From the NCBI GenBank assembly GCA_021292105.1, contig CM037864.1:5118413-5182412 (forward strand): a stretch of DNA of 64,000 bases. The letters are read 5' to 3'. The notes under the pieces are model-generated. The model was not told the origin of the DNA, ran no database searches, and saw only the letters and a program-made list of their open reading frames with translations. The position numbers were made by a program, and so were the translations under genes. Positions 1 through 12,060 of the stretch are shown here, piece by piece (the stretch's first letter is position 1; the number at the start of each line of letters is the position of its first letter). This DNA is from Anadara kagoshimensis (lineage: Eukaryota > Mollusca > Bivalvia > Arcoida > Arcidae).

Positions 1-1720
1 TCCAATGTGACTCCCACTAGATCATTCCATTCCTATTTTAAGAAATTCATGATTTCAAGGCTAAAAACGCATGAGTCACCGCAAAAACTTGGAATTTAGT
101 CGATATTTTAATTTTTTGCCATTACATTCAAAATTCATGTTCTCATATTATGTAGAATTTTTGTTTAGTCAGTAATGTTCAGACATGTGTTGTGTATTGG
201 TTTTCGGTCGAACACATAAGTATTTCGTTTGTAGTTTAAGTCTTACATGTCTAATGCTCAAAGGTTGCACCGCCATTAACAGTGAAGACCCTAATCACTG
301 GCCATGTGGATTTAGTAAGTTACATTGGGCGTGGTACGTGGAAGAAAACTTTTCTTTTTGAAATAAATGATTTATGGACATTCCTACTCACAACTAATTG
401 TGTCTTAATATTAAAACAAGTAAAATTTGCCTTACTTGGGTCTTCCGTGACTTATTTGACATCAAAAAACTTTATATAAGTCTGTATTTCAAAAGTAATA
501 CGTGTCTAAAATGACCGACGGTGGTATGATAATTGAGATTGTTAATCTTCCGTTGCTTTCGCGGGCACTCACTCGGTCTCCTGGGATCGTCGCCATTTTT
601 CCTTTCGCTTTCGTTTTCATCGGAAATATATAAACGATTCTAACATACAAATAGAATAGAAATATCGTAGCCGGATTCAAACGAGACAGGCAGAATATTC
701 AGGCCCTTCCGAAACGGTAAGCCCGAGATGGTGAAAGAAACAGAAGAAAAATACATTCATGTACCTTCGACAAGCGATCTAAATAACTTTCTCACAATAG
801 GATCAGTCTGATATGGATTCTAACCTGTACGGTGAGAGGCGTTGTGATCTGAAAGTTTGCGTTTTAGAGCAATCAACCATCGAGGCCTCATGTATGGATT
901 GTTAGACTGTTGTTCAGAAAAATACGGCTTATTTCTTATTCTGCCAAATATACCATTTTTAATTTAATCATCAAAAACAAACATACTAATCCATATCCGA
1001 ATCACAATCGAGAAGCAAAGTAAAAACTTTGGAACTGACAAGTTAGTTATACACGTGAACTTCCCCAAGGGAAGTTAGGCCATGTGCTCCGGAAAGGTAA
1101 GCACCTCCTGTTTAGCTAGTACATGGTAACTATAACAATACCATTTTAATGTATTTTATGATTTAATTTTTAAAAAATGGTATATGACACTTCCATACGA
1201 AAGTTTTGACGACCACTAATCATTAATAAGTCCACCACACGTTCCTTTTCCTTATTGTTTTATTTGGTTGTTGCCTGTGAATATTTTCCAGTTGCGAACT
1301 TCATTCTTAAGCTATGCTATTGCGCTTAATTTTTCATTTTACCACATTTCGTCTGAATTTTGTTTAATTTTTATTGCTTTATTCGTTTGTTATTGTTGTT
1401 GTTGTATCTACTAAGGTCACGTCAGCAAATAACATGTTTTAGCAACAAATTGTTAAATTCCATTATGATGGTGATAAACTATGTTTTTATTTGTTATTAT
1501 TTAAAGAACACATATACCTGTAAATATGTTCAGTGACCAACGTATTAAGATAAGAAAAAAAAGGTCAAGGTATATTTTATTTGTAGAGTTGTCAGGTGGA
1601 TAAACTCTAGGTCACAGACAGCCATTTATAACATGACATCATTTGTTATATGTTTTAAGTAAGATCTAGAAGGATGTAGAGCAAGACATTTGTAGAATAA
1701 AACTACGATGGTCGGAATCA
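1..1720. other. No gene seen; AT-rich, one dispersed repeat copy
   Basis: Only short, compositionally random reading frames occur here. Positions about 975-1130 carry one copy of a dispersed family, with a core reading GTGAACTTCC and then TGCTCCGGAAAGGTAAGCAC. It recurs at about 15,325-15,480 on the plus strand and about 3,595-3,750 on the minus strand. Confidence 0.6.
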
Positions 1721-1734
1721 GCCATGACACTCTA

Positions 1735-2090
1735 CAGTGACTTTACTGTGGATTGTCAAAATGCACGTGTACATCGATGACGCCCTACAGTTAAATGTTG
1801 CTGTTCATTTTACTGTACCCTGTCAAAATGCATGTGTACATCGGTGACGCGCTACATTTGAATTTTACTGCTGACTGCCAAAATGCATGTGTACATGGTT
1901 GACGCCCTTCAGTTAAATTTGACTGTAGATTGTCAAAATGCATGTGTACATGGATGACGCCATTCAGTTAAATTTGACTGTAGATTGTCAAAATGCATGT
2001 GTACATAGATGACGCCCTTCAGTTAAATTTTACTATTCACTTTACTGTAGACGTGTACATCAATGACGCGCAACAATAATGTTACTGTAG
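1735..2090. repeat. Degenerate ~55-bp minisatellite
   Basis: The phrase TGTCAAAATGCATGTGTACAT followed by GATGACGCCCTTCAG recurs at about 1755, 1821, 1876, 1931 and 1986, with a partial last unit near 2050. Spacing is 66 bp and then 55 bp. The last three units are the most alike, which suggests recent local duplication. Confidence 0.85.
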
Positions 2091-2149
2091 AGTGCCATGC
2101 ATGATATCGGCCATCGTATAAACCATTGGCTAGATTAAAAAGGGTGTAG

Positions 2150-2330
2150 TTTATTTTAAATTTGAAGTAATGGAGTTTTTACCCCAGTAAGGATTCTTTC
2201 ACTTATATCGAGGCGGTCATTTCATGGATATTGGAGGATACCGGAATGTAAGGAGACGACCACCAACCTTCGGCAAACGAACTGGCAAACTTTCTAAAAC
2301 TAGGATTTGTCTCATAGTTACTCTAATCAT
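2150..2330 (+). repeat. Dispersed mollusc-type repeat (SINE core-like)
   Basis: The block runs CCCAGTAAGG, TTATATCGAGGCGGTCAT, GGAGGATACCGGAATG, CCACCAACCTTCGGC and ACTGGCAAACTTTCT. It resembles, from memory, a very common dispersed repeat of bivalve genomes. A related minus-strand copy is at about 19,420-19,640. The 62-aa frame inside it is not taken as a gene. Confidence 0.55.
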
Positions 2331-2480
2331 CTCCAGTTTGATTGGATATGCCTATCTAATTGGTCACCTTGAAATCTTACCATCTCCGGTTTCTTTGGAG
2401 ATGTTCATCTAGTCAGTCACTATAAAACTTTACCATCTCGAGTTTCATTTGAGAAGTTGATACAGTCAGTCACTCTAAAA
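2310..2480. repeat. Two to three degenerate ~58-bp direct repeats
   Basis: Units of the type ACCATCTCCGGTTT, GAGATGTTCATCTAGTCAGTCACT, AAATCTTA repeat here. A further isolated copy lies at about 51,755-51,825. Confidence 0.5.
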
Positions 2481-3234
2481 TCTTATATCTCTCAACTTTA
2501 ACAGTTTAATGCTTGATATTTATTCTGTATTGCATGTTGTTGGTCTAAGAAGAAGTTTTGGCATCATGTTCTGTTGGCTTAAGCAGTTGATTTTAAAAGC
2601 ATTTTGTGATTTTATTCAGTATTTCTGATATTTTTGTTCAAAAGTTAAAAAACACGAACTGTTATAATCATAAAGAAGAAGTCAAAGTCATTTTTTTATT
2701 TTAAATCATTCACGGTTTTAAACTAATGGCGCTTTGAAAACGGACTATGGTAGATGAAATAGTTTGATTGTATATGTTTCGCCGTGTGGTTGTGTATTTG
2801 GGTTGATAAATGGTGATAGTGTCGAGTTATATTACTGCGTCTTACAGTAAGATAAGTCTGGAGTCAATGACCCCGATGTTAAAAAGATCTTAACATTGAT
2901 ATTATGTGACGGTCACACATTTTAACTTTTAAAATGGAAAAACCCAGAATATCCGAGTACACATGGTTAGCTTATTCTGGTCTTATTTGTCAGTATGTTT
3001 TTCGTTTAACTTGTTGTTTGTTGTTCATGGTTGTAGTGACTATTGATAGGTGTGTGTTTTCAGCATTCCAATAGCTCATGAGAAGAAAGTAAACCATTAG
3101 GTTTTTTTTGAAAGCAAATGAAGTTCTCATACGTGTACAAAGAGATATAGGCTTTATATATTAGATTGGTTGACAACTATTTTATTAATCTCTATGGATT
3201 AATCTATGAATAATTTCGTGTATGCAAGTGAAGT
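2480..3234. other. No feature seen
   Basis: AT-rich sequence without a convincing reading frame, inverted repeat or tandem structure. Confidence 0.5.
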
Positions 3235-3503
3235 GTGAGCGTGTTATATGGTCTGCCTTAAGCTTGTACTAGCGCGCACTCGGGGCGACTTTAACGTTCT
3301 AGATAGCTCACAGAGTCAGTACGCCGAAGACAGGCGTGCTACTCCCCAGTCACGTTATACTGATACCAGGTGAACCAGTAAAGGCCAACGGCAAGAAACA
3401 TTCACTTTCCGGCATGTGGTCTGAGCGGGGCTCGAACTCAGCGGCAAGATACCCTGGATTTGCAGACTGACAACTTATCTATTAGGCCATCGCGAGCTAT
3501 CTT
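3235..3503 (-). repeat. tRNA-derived SINE, minus strand
   Basis: Read on the minus strand, the right end begins with GCGATGGCCTAATAGATAAG, which resembles an RNA polymerase III A box. About 45 bases later comes GAGTTCGAGCCCC, a good B box. It does not fold as a functional tRNA, so a tRNA-derived SINE head is the likeliest reading. The downstream body (to about 3,235) contains the motif TACTGGTTCACCTGGTATCA, also seen in altered form in the SINE at 54.25-54.48 kb. Confidence 0.55.
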
Positions 3504-3594
3504 TTATATATATGACACAAGATTGTTATGATGTCCCTGTAGTCAATATTACATTGGATTTAGTTGACGTCCAAAAAGTTCCGCGTTTCCTTTA

Positions 3595-3750
3595 TTCTGT
3601 GGCAGATGCAGCTCACCAGATAGATGACGTGTACCCTTCCGGAGCACCGGATCTCAACTCCCTGGTGGAAGTTCATGTGTGTTAATAAATTTGCTTGTTG
3701 TCAAAGTTTTTACTTTCCTTTTGATGTTGTGATTTGAACATAAACTGGCA
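3595..3750 (-). repeat. Dispersed repeat, GTGCTCCGGAAGGGTA family
   Basis: On the minus strand it reads AAAGTAAAAACTTTG, CACATGAACTTCCACCAGGG, then GGTGCTCCGGAAGGGTA. It is homologous over about 130 bp to the copies at 975-1130 and 15,325-15,480. No coding potential. Confidence 0.6.
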
Positions 3751-3984
3751 AGTTAGGTTTTTTTGTGCGGTCTTGAAAAAAAAGACAATGCATAGATACT
3801 TATGAAGTGTCGAGTTTGGAATATTTGATGCTATTTTGTATCACGAGTCCAAAATACTGATTTGTGAAAGAAAACAGGATATTTAACATGATGTAATGGC
3901 GCATATCATAACAAGGCATTGCAAAAGACCAAGATAGCACCAAATATTCCCATTGTGTTACAATTGTGATACAATTTTACCGGC

Positions 3985-4047
3985 CTATGAAGTTTATAGG
4001 CAGGTGGCCCTTATATAGAGGTGACCTTTAATACTGGTTGGACTGTA
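3985..4047. repeat. Fragment of ACAGT-terminated MITE family
   Basis: The stretch CAGGTGGCCCTTATATAGAG ... GGTTGGACTGT matches one end of the inverted-repeat element seen complete at 16,331-16,529 and 32,305-32,468. Confidence 0.55.
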
Positions 4048-4477
4048 TAGCCTTTATATAGTCAGCAGCCATCGTTATTCAACCAAATCCGATTACATAT
4101 TGATATAAATATGTCAGCTTGTCTCTGTGTATCCCTGACCTACCGGTACTTGAATTCTGTATACGTTGAATCGAGTCACTATTAAAAAATGACATTTTAA
4201 AGTACATTTAAAATTCTCTTCAATACATTCTATATTCTCTTTAAGTCAACACTAATAAAAAACTTGAGCTATGTTGAATTATGTTACAAAGAATTTATTG
4301 TGACATAATAATTGCCCAATTTGTCATGACTTACTTAAACTGTTTTATGACTTTACTTAAGCATCAATTCTCTTATAACCTACAAAACAACCAAACACAT
4401 TCTGTGATCCATTTTGTCTGCGTCTATGAATAAATATTCTTGTACCCGTCATGCAATTAGCTGCTTAATTTAATAAC

Positions 4478-4481
<4 letters not shown>

Positions 4482-4508
<27 letters not shown>

Positions 4509-4596
4509 ATTATTATTATTATTTTTTTTTTGGCCATACACCATTTTGAATTTTATCATAAAATCCATTTAAAAAAGGTATATGACACTTCTACTA

Positions 4597-4652
<56 letters not shown>
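4482..4652. repeat. Poly-T tract followed by (CT)n microsatellite
   Basis: A T-run of more than 20 bases (4482-4505) with an ATT repeat is followed at 4604-4652 by about 24 uninterrupted CT dinucleotides. Reading frames crossing it (SLSLSL or REREREr) are artefacts of the repeat. Confidence 0.95.
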
Positions 4653-4655
<3 letters not shown>

Positions 4656-4659
4656 CTGA

Positions 4660-5816
4660 AAAACCATATAAACAGAATATTCAGACCCCTATACATATCA
4701 TCGTCTGATGCAAAGAACCGGTATGTCGTTCGTGGCCGTGGCTTTGACAAATATAGGAAACTTTTAACACCTTAAATTCTTGAAATTCTTAATAACTAGC
4801 TAAATCATTCAGATGTCCAAATTTGCCAGATTTTTAAAGAAGAAACTTTGTTGAAAAATAATTGTGAAACTGGGGGTTGATGTTCTTATTTGTTGTCAGA
4901 GATGTCTGAATAACGAACTTAACCAATGGAAAAGTACAAAATATACTTTAAAAAACTACATGTACGTATATAAAGGTAACATTTTTAAATAATACGGAGA
5001 GAAAAAAAACATGAATATAAAGGAAAAAAGAAAAAATATATATAGTCAAGGTTTGATAGTCACGTCTGGTTTCCAAAATGTTCATTTATCTGGGTTAACT
5101 AAACAGTACATGTTGTGTGTTAAAACGTCATAATACATGTATTTACCTAAACTTTTAAAAAATGAAGTAAATAAAGCGTTTTGTAATCGGATATTCTCGA
5201 GGCTGTTTTTCTTTATTAGAACTTGTTCTTGGTTTTTCCCTATACTCTTAAAAGTTGTAGAATTGAAAACAAACATTTATATTTATATTTGAAATTTATT
5301 CTAGAACTTTTAAATCTGAATTTGTCGAAACATTATTTATCATCGCAAGACATTAGGTTTTGTAATGCTGTCGTGTATCTTTTTTAATTTTTATCAGAAA
5401 TTCTTTCAAAAATGATATATAACAATGCAATCAACAAAGGTGACAATGAGACCCAAGTTCTGAATAATTGACTCCAAAATATAATCTTTCACTACTTAGA
5501 TTTATAAATTTACAAATTAATGATATTCATGTTAAGCTTAAAACTAAACTGTCAGATTTATAAGATGACCATTTAGCTAATTATCTATACCGTTTATTCA
5601 TGAAATTTAAATACTAAACAAAGAGTTGAACATCAAAATAAATTTTGGCACACCAAAGGCTAGAATATCGGACCACATGTTTTAATTCCTAAATAAACAA
5701 TTGTCACGCCACTTTATATCAATACACTGTGCTTTTTGCAGGACAACAATTTCTGTATACTGGTATCGAGACAGCATCATGCGTTATATCATTCTGAGAC
5801 CTGGATTCACACGCAA

Positions 5817-5820
<4 letters not shown>
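4660..5820. other. No gene seen
   Basis: AT-rich sequence; short frames only. Nothing beyond simple sequence is visible. Confidence 0.5.

Positions 5821-5863
<43 letters not shown>
5821..5863. repeat. (CT)n microsatellite
   Basis: About 21 uninterrupted CT units on the plus strand. Confidence 0.97.
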
Positions 5864-5866
<3 letters not shown>

Positions 5867-6102
5867 GCGTTTTAAAATTGTAAAGTAGGGACAATATGAT
5901 ATAAATAGGAAATGCAGTGAGGGTTTTGTTAGGTCAAATGTCAATTGCAAAGCATCGTAACCTAACCCTACCCCTATCGAAAATATATAGCATTTTAGGG
6001 CATTTCAAATAACCTACCGTAGGTCTGGGGGCGACAGATTTGTTCCTGTTCCCACTAAGACAGCGATAGCACTCATAATTGTCCTCATATCAAAAGCTAA
6101 AA

Positions 6103-6103
<1 letters not shown>

Positions 6104-6152
<49 letters not shown>
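6104..6152. repeat. (CT)n microsatellite
   Basis: About 24 CT units on the plus strand, 240 bp after the previous tract and in the same orientation. Confidence 0.97.
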
Positions 6153-6154
<2 letters not shown>

Positions 6155-6584
6155 AGAAAATTTTAACACAAGTTGCCAAATTGACAAGTTATATTGTTTG
6201 ACACAGAATCAAAATAGAAAGATTTACAAGATTATAGATTTATTTACGGTGTTGTTATATAAATAAAGTACATCGCTACAAAACGACATACGTAATGACC
6301 ATTAACGGGGACAAAAGATTTAAAAACAAGTTGATTAATGCATTTATAGCCGTCTCAGTACTGAACTGGTACCAATTGACTCATTGGTTTTTTGGTTTGT
6401 TTGTTTTTTTTTAAAAAAAACCTGTTATGCCAAACGTTATCCAGTTACACAATTTATGTGCTGTTTATGGGGGGGGGGTGCAATTAACACTTCCATAAAA
6501 TAAAAAATATATATATTTCTAGTGAGACTATGTCATTTATTTTTGAAAATTAAAAAGTTCTTACAAGTCTCTGTTTTGGTTGAC

Positions 6585-6586
<2 letters not shown>

Positions 6587-6630
<44 letters not shown>
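6587..6630. repeat. (CA)n microsatellite
   Basis: About 22 uninterrupted AC units. Confidence 0.97.
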
Positions 6631-6632
<2 letters not shown>

Positions 6633-6719
6633 ATCCTGAAATGTCAAACAAGATATCACTGAGCGTTGAACAAATCTTAATGTGTGTAAATTTCATCAAA
6701 TAACTTTTACATCTGAAAA

Positions 6720-6975
6720 AAGCCCGGTTTACGGCTCATAGCGCCTTGGTAAGAATCGACATTGGCAGTTCCTGATGTAAGAACGTGTGTCGTTATCTTG
6801 TCGAAGTCGGCAATTTTTCCCGGTAATTAACAGAAATGCCGGACCGCCCTAATACAAGTGAAAAGATTTTGGACGAAGTTTAAAACACAATACCCCCTCC
6901 ACTCTCCACTCCCAGAAATTAACGTCTCGATATAAGTGAAAAAATCTTGGCTAAGGCGCAAAATGCTCCTGGCCT
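6720..6975 (+). repeat. Probable SINE body/tail fragment
   Basis: Contains GACCGCCCTAATACAAG and AATTAACGTCTCGATATAAG. The latter matches the tail found in the SINEs at 54.9-55.8 kb (CTCAATGTAAGTGAAATATTC) and in the duplicated units at 9.92-10.28 kb. No recognisable tRNA head is present. Confidence 0.4.
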
Positions 6976-7377
6976 CATATAATAGATAATACATTTATTT
7001 GTACAGTGTGTGTACGATAAGTTAAGCCAGATCTACCAATGCTTCAGTACTTTGATTAACAATCACCTCGCTGTCCTAATTATAAAGACCGGGTCATGGT
7101 GTCATTTAAGGTCACGGATATATTAGTATATATAGCGTATCAAGACAAAACGAGAAACTGAAGACGATGGAATGAGCTTAACCTTTCTTCCGATTTGATT
7201 GTTACGATTCCTCACAGTACCCTAGATATGTGTTCACACGCTGAGGTAATGCACAAATACTTCACCGAGAAATTGACCAATAAAATCAGAGTATATAAAT
7301 TAACATAAAAGTGTAAACTAGAATAATATTACAATAAATGATTGATATATATATATATGATCCTTTGTTATTAGGAT

Positions 7378-7380
<3 letters not shown>

Positions 7381-7430
<50 letters not shown>
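7381..7430. repeat. (CT)n microsatellite
   Basis: About 24 CT units on the plus strand. The 78-aa minus-strand frame over it is a repeat artefact. Confidence 0.97.
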
Positions 7431-7434
<4 letters not shown>

Positions 7435-9447
7435 ATAATTACCAGTTGATAGAAAGACGAAGTCGGTTTCAATTTTCCATAACATTCATTAGACTGGAAA
7501 AACGGGCTGTTACAGTTTATTTTAACTATCATCACACACAAACACACACACACGCGCGCGCTTACATTTGTGCCCCACACATGTGAAATATACATGTATA
7601 TATACATTTGAAATCGGTTGAAAGTTTATTTCTATAACAAGTACGTATTTAGTATAAGTATAAAACATTCGATGATCCATAAAATATTTAAAATTAAGCT
7701 TTTAAAATTCTTGAAGAAATGCATATTATATTAAGATGAAAATAACACAGCGTGAAAAATCTTAAAAATTCACGATTTTCATTATAAAAATATAAGGGGT
7801 ATTGAAATAAATTTTAGAGGTGAGCCCAGTTATTTACTTCTCATTCCCATCTAAAGTTTCTAGAGAAATCTTTATCCAAAAACAAAACTCTTGACGTCAA
7901 CAATGGCTAGGGTTCGTTTAAAATACAATGCGGTAATGGTCATGATGCGGCGTCATTCTGTAAGATGAGAAGATGAGGTAAAATTGATTTTTTGTTTGTT
8001 TGTTACAGAGGCAGTGATTGACAATCTATTTATCCGAGCTGATGTTTATCTCATTGGTGTAAAGGGGATTAACATACGCACACACATTTACACAAATATT
8101 TTTTTTCATTTGTAAATTGTTTATTGTGTTTTGTTGTCTGGAGTGTCTTTTTCCTTTTTGACAAGATTTTCAGTTTTCATTTTGAAGTAGAAATTGTTTT
8201 GATTTGCATTGCAAACCACTAATAATATATTATGAAATTCCAATCTAAACTTTATATTGCTTGCTGCATGCACATCGTAGTCTGACTAATCAACCCACTA
8301 AACCGTTCCATTTTAATTTTTGATCCCCAACAAGTCAAGATTAAAATAGGGGTTTTGTGGGCTGATTAGTCGAATTAGTACATCGTTGCTTATTAGTTTT
8401 TTATTTTTTTTTTTTTTTTTTTCTTTTCTTTTCTTTTCTTTAGGCTTGTTTTTTTCTTCTTCTTCTCGAAAATTGTGTCCGAATGGTCTGAAGCGTAGGG
8501 TTTGTTTACAATTCAAAGCGCCTCTCGCAGACAAGTAAGATCATATTGTGAGAAAATGTGTATGTTCACTTGTCGAATGGCTAATCACGATTTGGACCTC
8601 AAACCTCATTACTTCTCAACACTCCATTTGAAGATTAGAAAATGTCTATCTTTGCAATGGGTTTCGAATAAGCATTAGACTCTGCAATCCCAATTTCCCA
8701 ACAACTAAATCATCTATGAACCTTTCATTTTACACATCAACTGAAGTATAATAATTAAGAACAAATTTACTACAGCAATTCATATCAGCCGTTATAAATG
8801 GACAAATTTGGCAAAACACAGAAGGCATACAAATTGTTTTGATGGGAGCTTAAAAAAGACATTACAACGAAGTTTTCCATTCGTCAATAGTATTCGAATG
8901 TGCGATATGTTTTCGTACATAAAACATGCAATAAAGCATACATTACATAAAATGCACCCAATTAAACATTATAGATTGTTCTATAGCACTGATATAGTGC
9001 CAATTCGCTGTAACCATTTTTCTGTAGCGGTAAACCACGTAACATCTGTCACTGTGATTGATGCTGTTGTTGCCCTCTGACGTCACGCACGTGCTGCTGA
9101 TAACGGACATGAAAAATTGATACTTACTGCGGATTGCTAAAAAGATACTAAAAATGAACATACTAAAATGAAAATTGCTTCGATAATAATTTCACACACG
9201 TCATAATTATGTATCTTTGTGACACAATGTATATAAAGGCTCTGATATTTTATTTTTCATTAGAATTTGTATCAGTTTCACAACTGGCTTTGGGTGCTTT
9301 ACGATATTTGTCAGGAAATCGACAATATTGTTGTTTTCAAAACAAGGAAACAACAAAAAACAAAAGTGAAGAAGCGTGGCCTTCCAATATATAAATACGA
9401 TTACCTCATGTTTATAGTCATACAGTCATTTGCCCGATCGATCTCGA
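7431..9447. other. No gene seen; poly-T/CTTTT simple sequence
   Basis: Short frames of random composition only. Positions 8398-8466 are a poly-T run grading into TTTTC and CTT repeats. I see no splice-bounded coding segment. Confidence 0.5.
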
Positions 9448-9471
9448 TCTCTCTCTCTCTCTCTCTCTCTC
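9448..9471. repeat. (CT)n microsatellite
   Basis: About 12 CT units after GATCTCGAT. Confidence 0.95.
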
Positions 9472-9918
9472 AGAGATACAAAATATTCTAGCCAAAAGAA
9501 AGACCTTTGCATAACATCGTCCGCTGATAGTGCGATGAAACAGACAGGTAATCTTGAATGCAAATATTTAGTTAGCATCTAACTGTCTCTTTGATGACCA
9601 TTTTGTGTATGTTATGCGTGTTAGTATCTCACGTGTTATAAGGAACACCTGACTGTTGTTTTGGTCAGTTTCCAATGATATACATCATAAGTATATCACA
9701 AGGTCATCAGGTATATATACAACCAAAGGCTCGGACATCATATGTAGGCTAGACAGTGACCATCACAACATGTTTTAGAGCTTTTCACTGCCATTTATCC
9801 TTGGCGTTTGGCTGGCTAATCCCTCAATCTCTTGTGTTGATCTTATATCCCAGATGGAAAGTTGTTTGTAAACATGCATGCATGCATCCGGTCAAGGATT
9901 CAGCAAGACAAATTAAGT

Positions 9919-10275
9919 GTACTTTGGTCAGTTGATATAAAAGGTCAACTGGGACAAACAACTATAATATAATACATGTACAACTCGCATTCAACTTCTA
10001 AAACATTTTCTGAAGGTCGGTGTTTTCCCTAGATTTCCTTTACCGCCCTAGAATTAACTGCTTCGATATAAGTAAACATAAACGAATCTGATACAACAAT
10101 TATACTGTGGTCAGTTGGTATAAAAGGTCAACTGGGACAAACATATATACAACTCAAAATTAAATTCTTTATTTCAATAGTCCTAAAGCCTTTTACCACA
10201 GGTCAGTGTTTTTCTTTATGTTTTCCTACACCGCCCACGCCCTAGAACTGACTGCTTCGATATAAGCAAACGAAT
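9919..10275. repeat. Tandem duplication of a ~180-bp unit
   Basis: Two imperfect copies (about 9919-10,085 and 10,103-10,275) share TGGTCAGTTG, ATAAAAGGTCAACTGGGACA, then a gap, then CGCCCTAGAA and TGCTTCGATATAAG. The shared 3' phrase is like the SINE tail at 6.9 kb, so this may be a duplicated SINE remnant. Confidence 0.7.
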
Positions 10276-10357
10276 TTTGACCAGGGTAATCCACTACACT
10301 GTTTGATATTCCAAATTAATACACCAAATTGTCCTCAAAAACTAACCTTCGATTTTA

Positions 10358-10831
10358 TTGGTAGATGTTCATCTAGTATGCCCTTGGTGTCACAGGTGCG
10401 TTTGCATGGTTAGCAACTACTGTATTTCCACAAAGTGGATGCACATAGAAAATACAAGAATGAAGTCGTATTTTCCAACAAAATCACAAAAATTGCCAAA
10501 ACTTGATACTAACCCTAACCCTAATAGGAAAAATGCTTTTCATTTATCCAAAAATAAATATAATTCTGTACATAGAGCAATTTTTGAAGTTTTTAATAAA
10601 ACAACACATATGACTATGTCAAAATTATCCTTTCTGAACCTTCTTACTCGGAACAAACATAAATATTATGTCATAATTGGAATATTCATGATGATCACAC
10701 CTGTAAAAATACCGAACAACAAAGACCTACCTCACCCTAAATACCCTAATGTAACTTTGAATAAGGCAAAATTGGTGTATAAATTTGATAAAGTTTACAA
10801 AATTTTCTCTATGAACAGGAGAATTGAATAA
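10358..10831 (+). other. Unidentified 157-codon reading frame, probably non-coding
   Basis: The longest non-repetitive frame in the first 20 kb. The product would be basic and rich in Lys and Asn, with no domain, signal peptide or family that I recognise. Its composition is what AT-rich random sequence gives, and no splice-bounded neighbours were found. It also spans a TTAGGG-like CTAACCCTAACCC stretch. I list it only because of its length. Confidence 0.12.
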
Positions 10832-10939
10832 TGATGTTTTCATTTAAAAATATTATTTGGTTAGGTCAGTGCATTTTCCTGAAATTCATTTTAATGATAG
10901 TTAAATTAAAACATTTTCGATTGAAATAGATAAATAATA

Positions 10940-11205
10940 ACTAGAACTGTCTCTTAAGAGGCATCTTAAGAGCCAGCATTTAAAGTTTTCGTGCGACGTT
11001 GACCTTTCCGATATGACCTTGGTTCAAGGTCATGACACACCTTTGGACCATGAAGATTATGAAGATTATTCATGTGAAGTTTCGTGAGAGTCGTCCAAAG
11101 CATTGATGAGATATGGCCCGGACACGATTTTACATGGACAGACGGACAGCAGACATGATGATTCCTATATACCTCCCTCAAATTAGTTTTCGGGGGGGGG
11201 GGGTA
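10940..11205 (-). repeat. Dispersed repeat with TGACCTTG / GGACAGACGGACA motifs
   Basis: Contains GACCTTGGTTCAAGGTCATG, GTGAAGTTTCGTGAGAGTCG, ATGAGATATGGCCCGG and ATGGACAGACGGACAGC, ending in a G-run at 11,191-11,204. From memory this combination is a widespread non-coding repeat of bivalve genomes. The 71-aa frame in it is not a gene. Confidence 0.5.
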
Positions 11206-11462
11206 TAAAAACCATGTGCACTCTATTTATGGATATACACAAGGCACTACTTTATCCTTCTTGATATGACATAAGTTTTCCAGACTACTGCAATAGCGAT
11301 TTGGATTTTCTACGTGTTAGGAATGGTGTTTTTGTAACAGCCGTGCTCTGTGTAAAACAATAATCACTCGCATTGTCATTTACATCCAGATCGATCAAAC
11401 CTGATACAGCTGATACAAATATAATAAACTTTAAATATATCACGGTACATTGATATTTGTTA

Positions 11463-12057
11463 TATATCTCTACATAAAGAACACCTGTCCACAAAGAACA
11501 TGTCCTGAAATATTTGTTGTAAAATTATACCTCTACATAAAGGACACCTGTCCACAAAGAACATGTCCTGAAATATTTGTTGTAAAATTATACCTCTACA
11601 TAAAGGACACCTGTCCACAAAGAACATGTCCTGAAGTATTTGTTGTAAAATTATACCTCTACATAAAGGACACCTGTCCACAAAGAACATGTCCTGAAAT
11701 ATTTGTTGTAAAATTATACTTCTACATAAAGGACACCTGTCCACAAAGAACATGTCCTGAAATATTTGTTGTAAAATTATACCTCTACATAAAGGACACC
11801 TGTCCACAAAGAACATGTCCTGAAATATTTGTTGTAAAATTATACTTCTACATAAAGGACACCTGTCCACAAAGAACATGTCCTGAAATATTTGTTGTAA
11901 AATTATACCTCTACATAAAGGACACCTGTCCACAAAGAACATGTCCTGAAATATTTGTTGTAAAATTATACCTCTACATAAAGGACACCTGTCCACAAAG
12001 AACATGTCCTGAAATATTTGTTGTAAAATTATACTTCTACATAAAAGACACCTGTGT
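11463..12057. repeat. 63-bp tandem array, about 9.4 copies
   Basis: The unit is about TACCTCTACATAAAGGACAC, CTGTCCACAAAGAACATG, TCCTGAAATATTTGTTGTAAAATTA (63 bp), with near-identical copies. Because 63 is a multiple of three and the unit has no stop, frames of 205 and 206 codons stay open on both strands. They are artefacts. The unit resembles the interior of the MITE at 16.3 kb (ATAAAGGCCACCTGTCCATAA). Confidence 0.95.
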
Positions 12058-12060
12058 AAT

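Noticed and set aside
4530-7607. Frames with SLSLSL or RERERE runs
   Set aside because: Translation of (CT)n and (GA)n microsatellites.
9876-9890. CATGCATGCATGCAT palindrome
   Set aside because: A short simple repeat with nothing around it to suggest function.
10505-10522. CTAACCCTAACCCTAA, telomere-like
   Set aside because: Only about two and a half units; no array, so no telomere or interstitial telomeric site is claimed.
11463-12057. CRISPR-like regular array
   Set aside because: Units are contiguous with no unique spacers, and the genome is eukaryotic; it is a plain tandem repeat.
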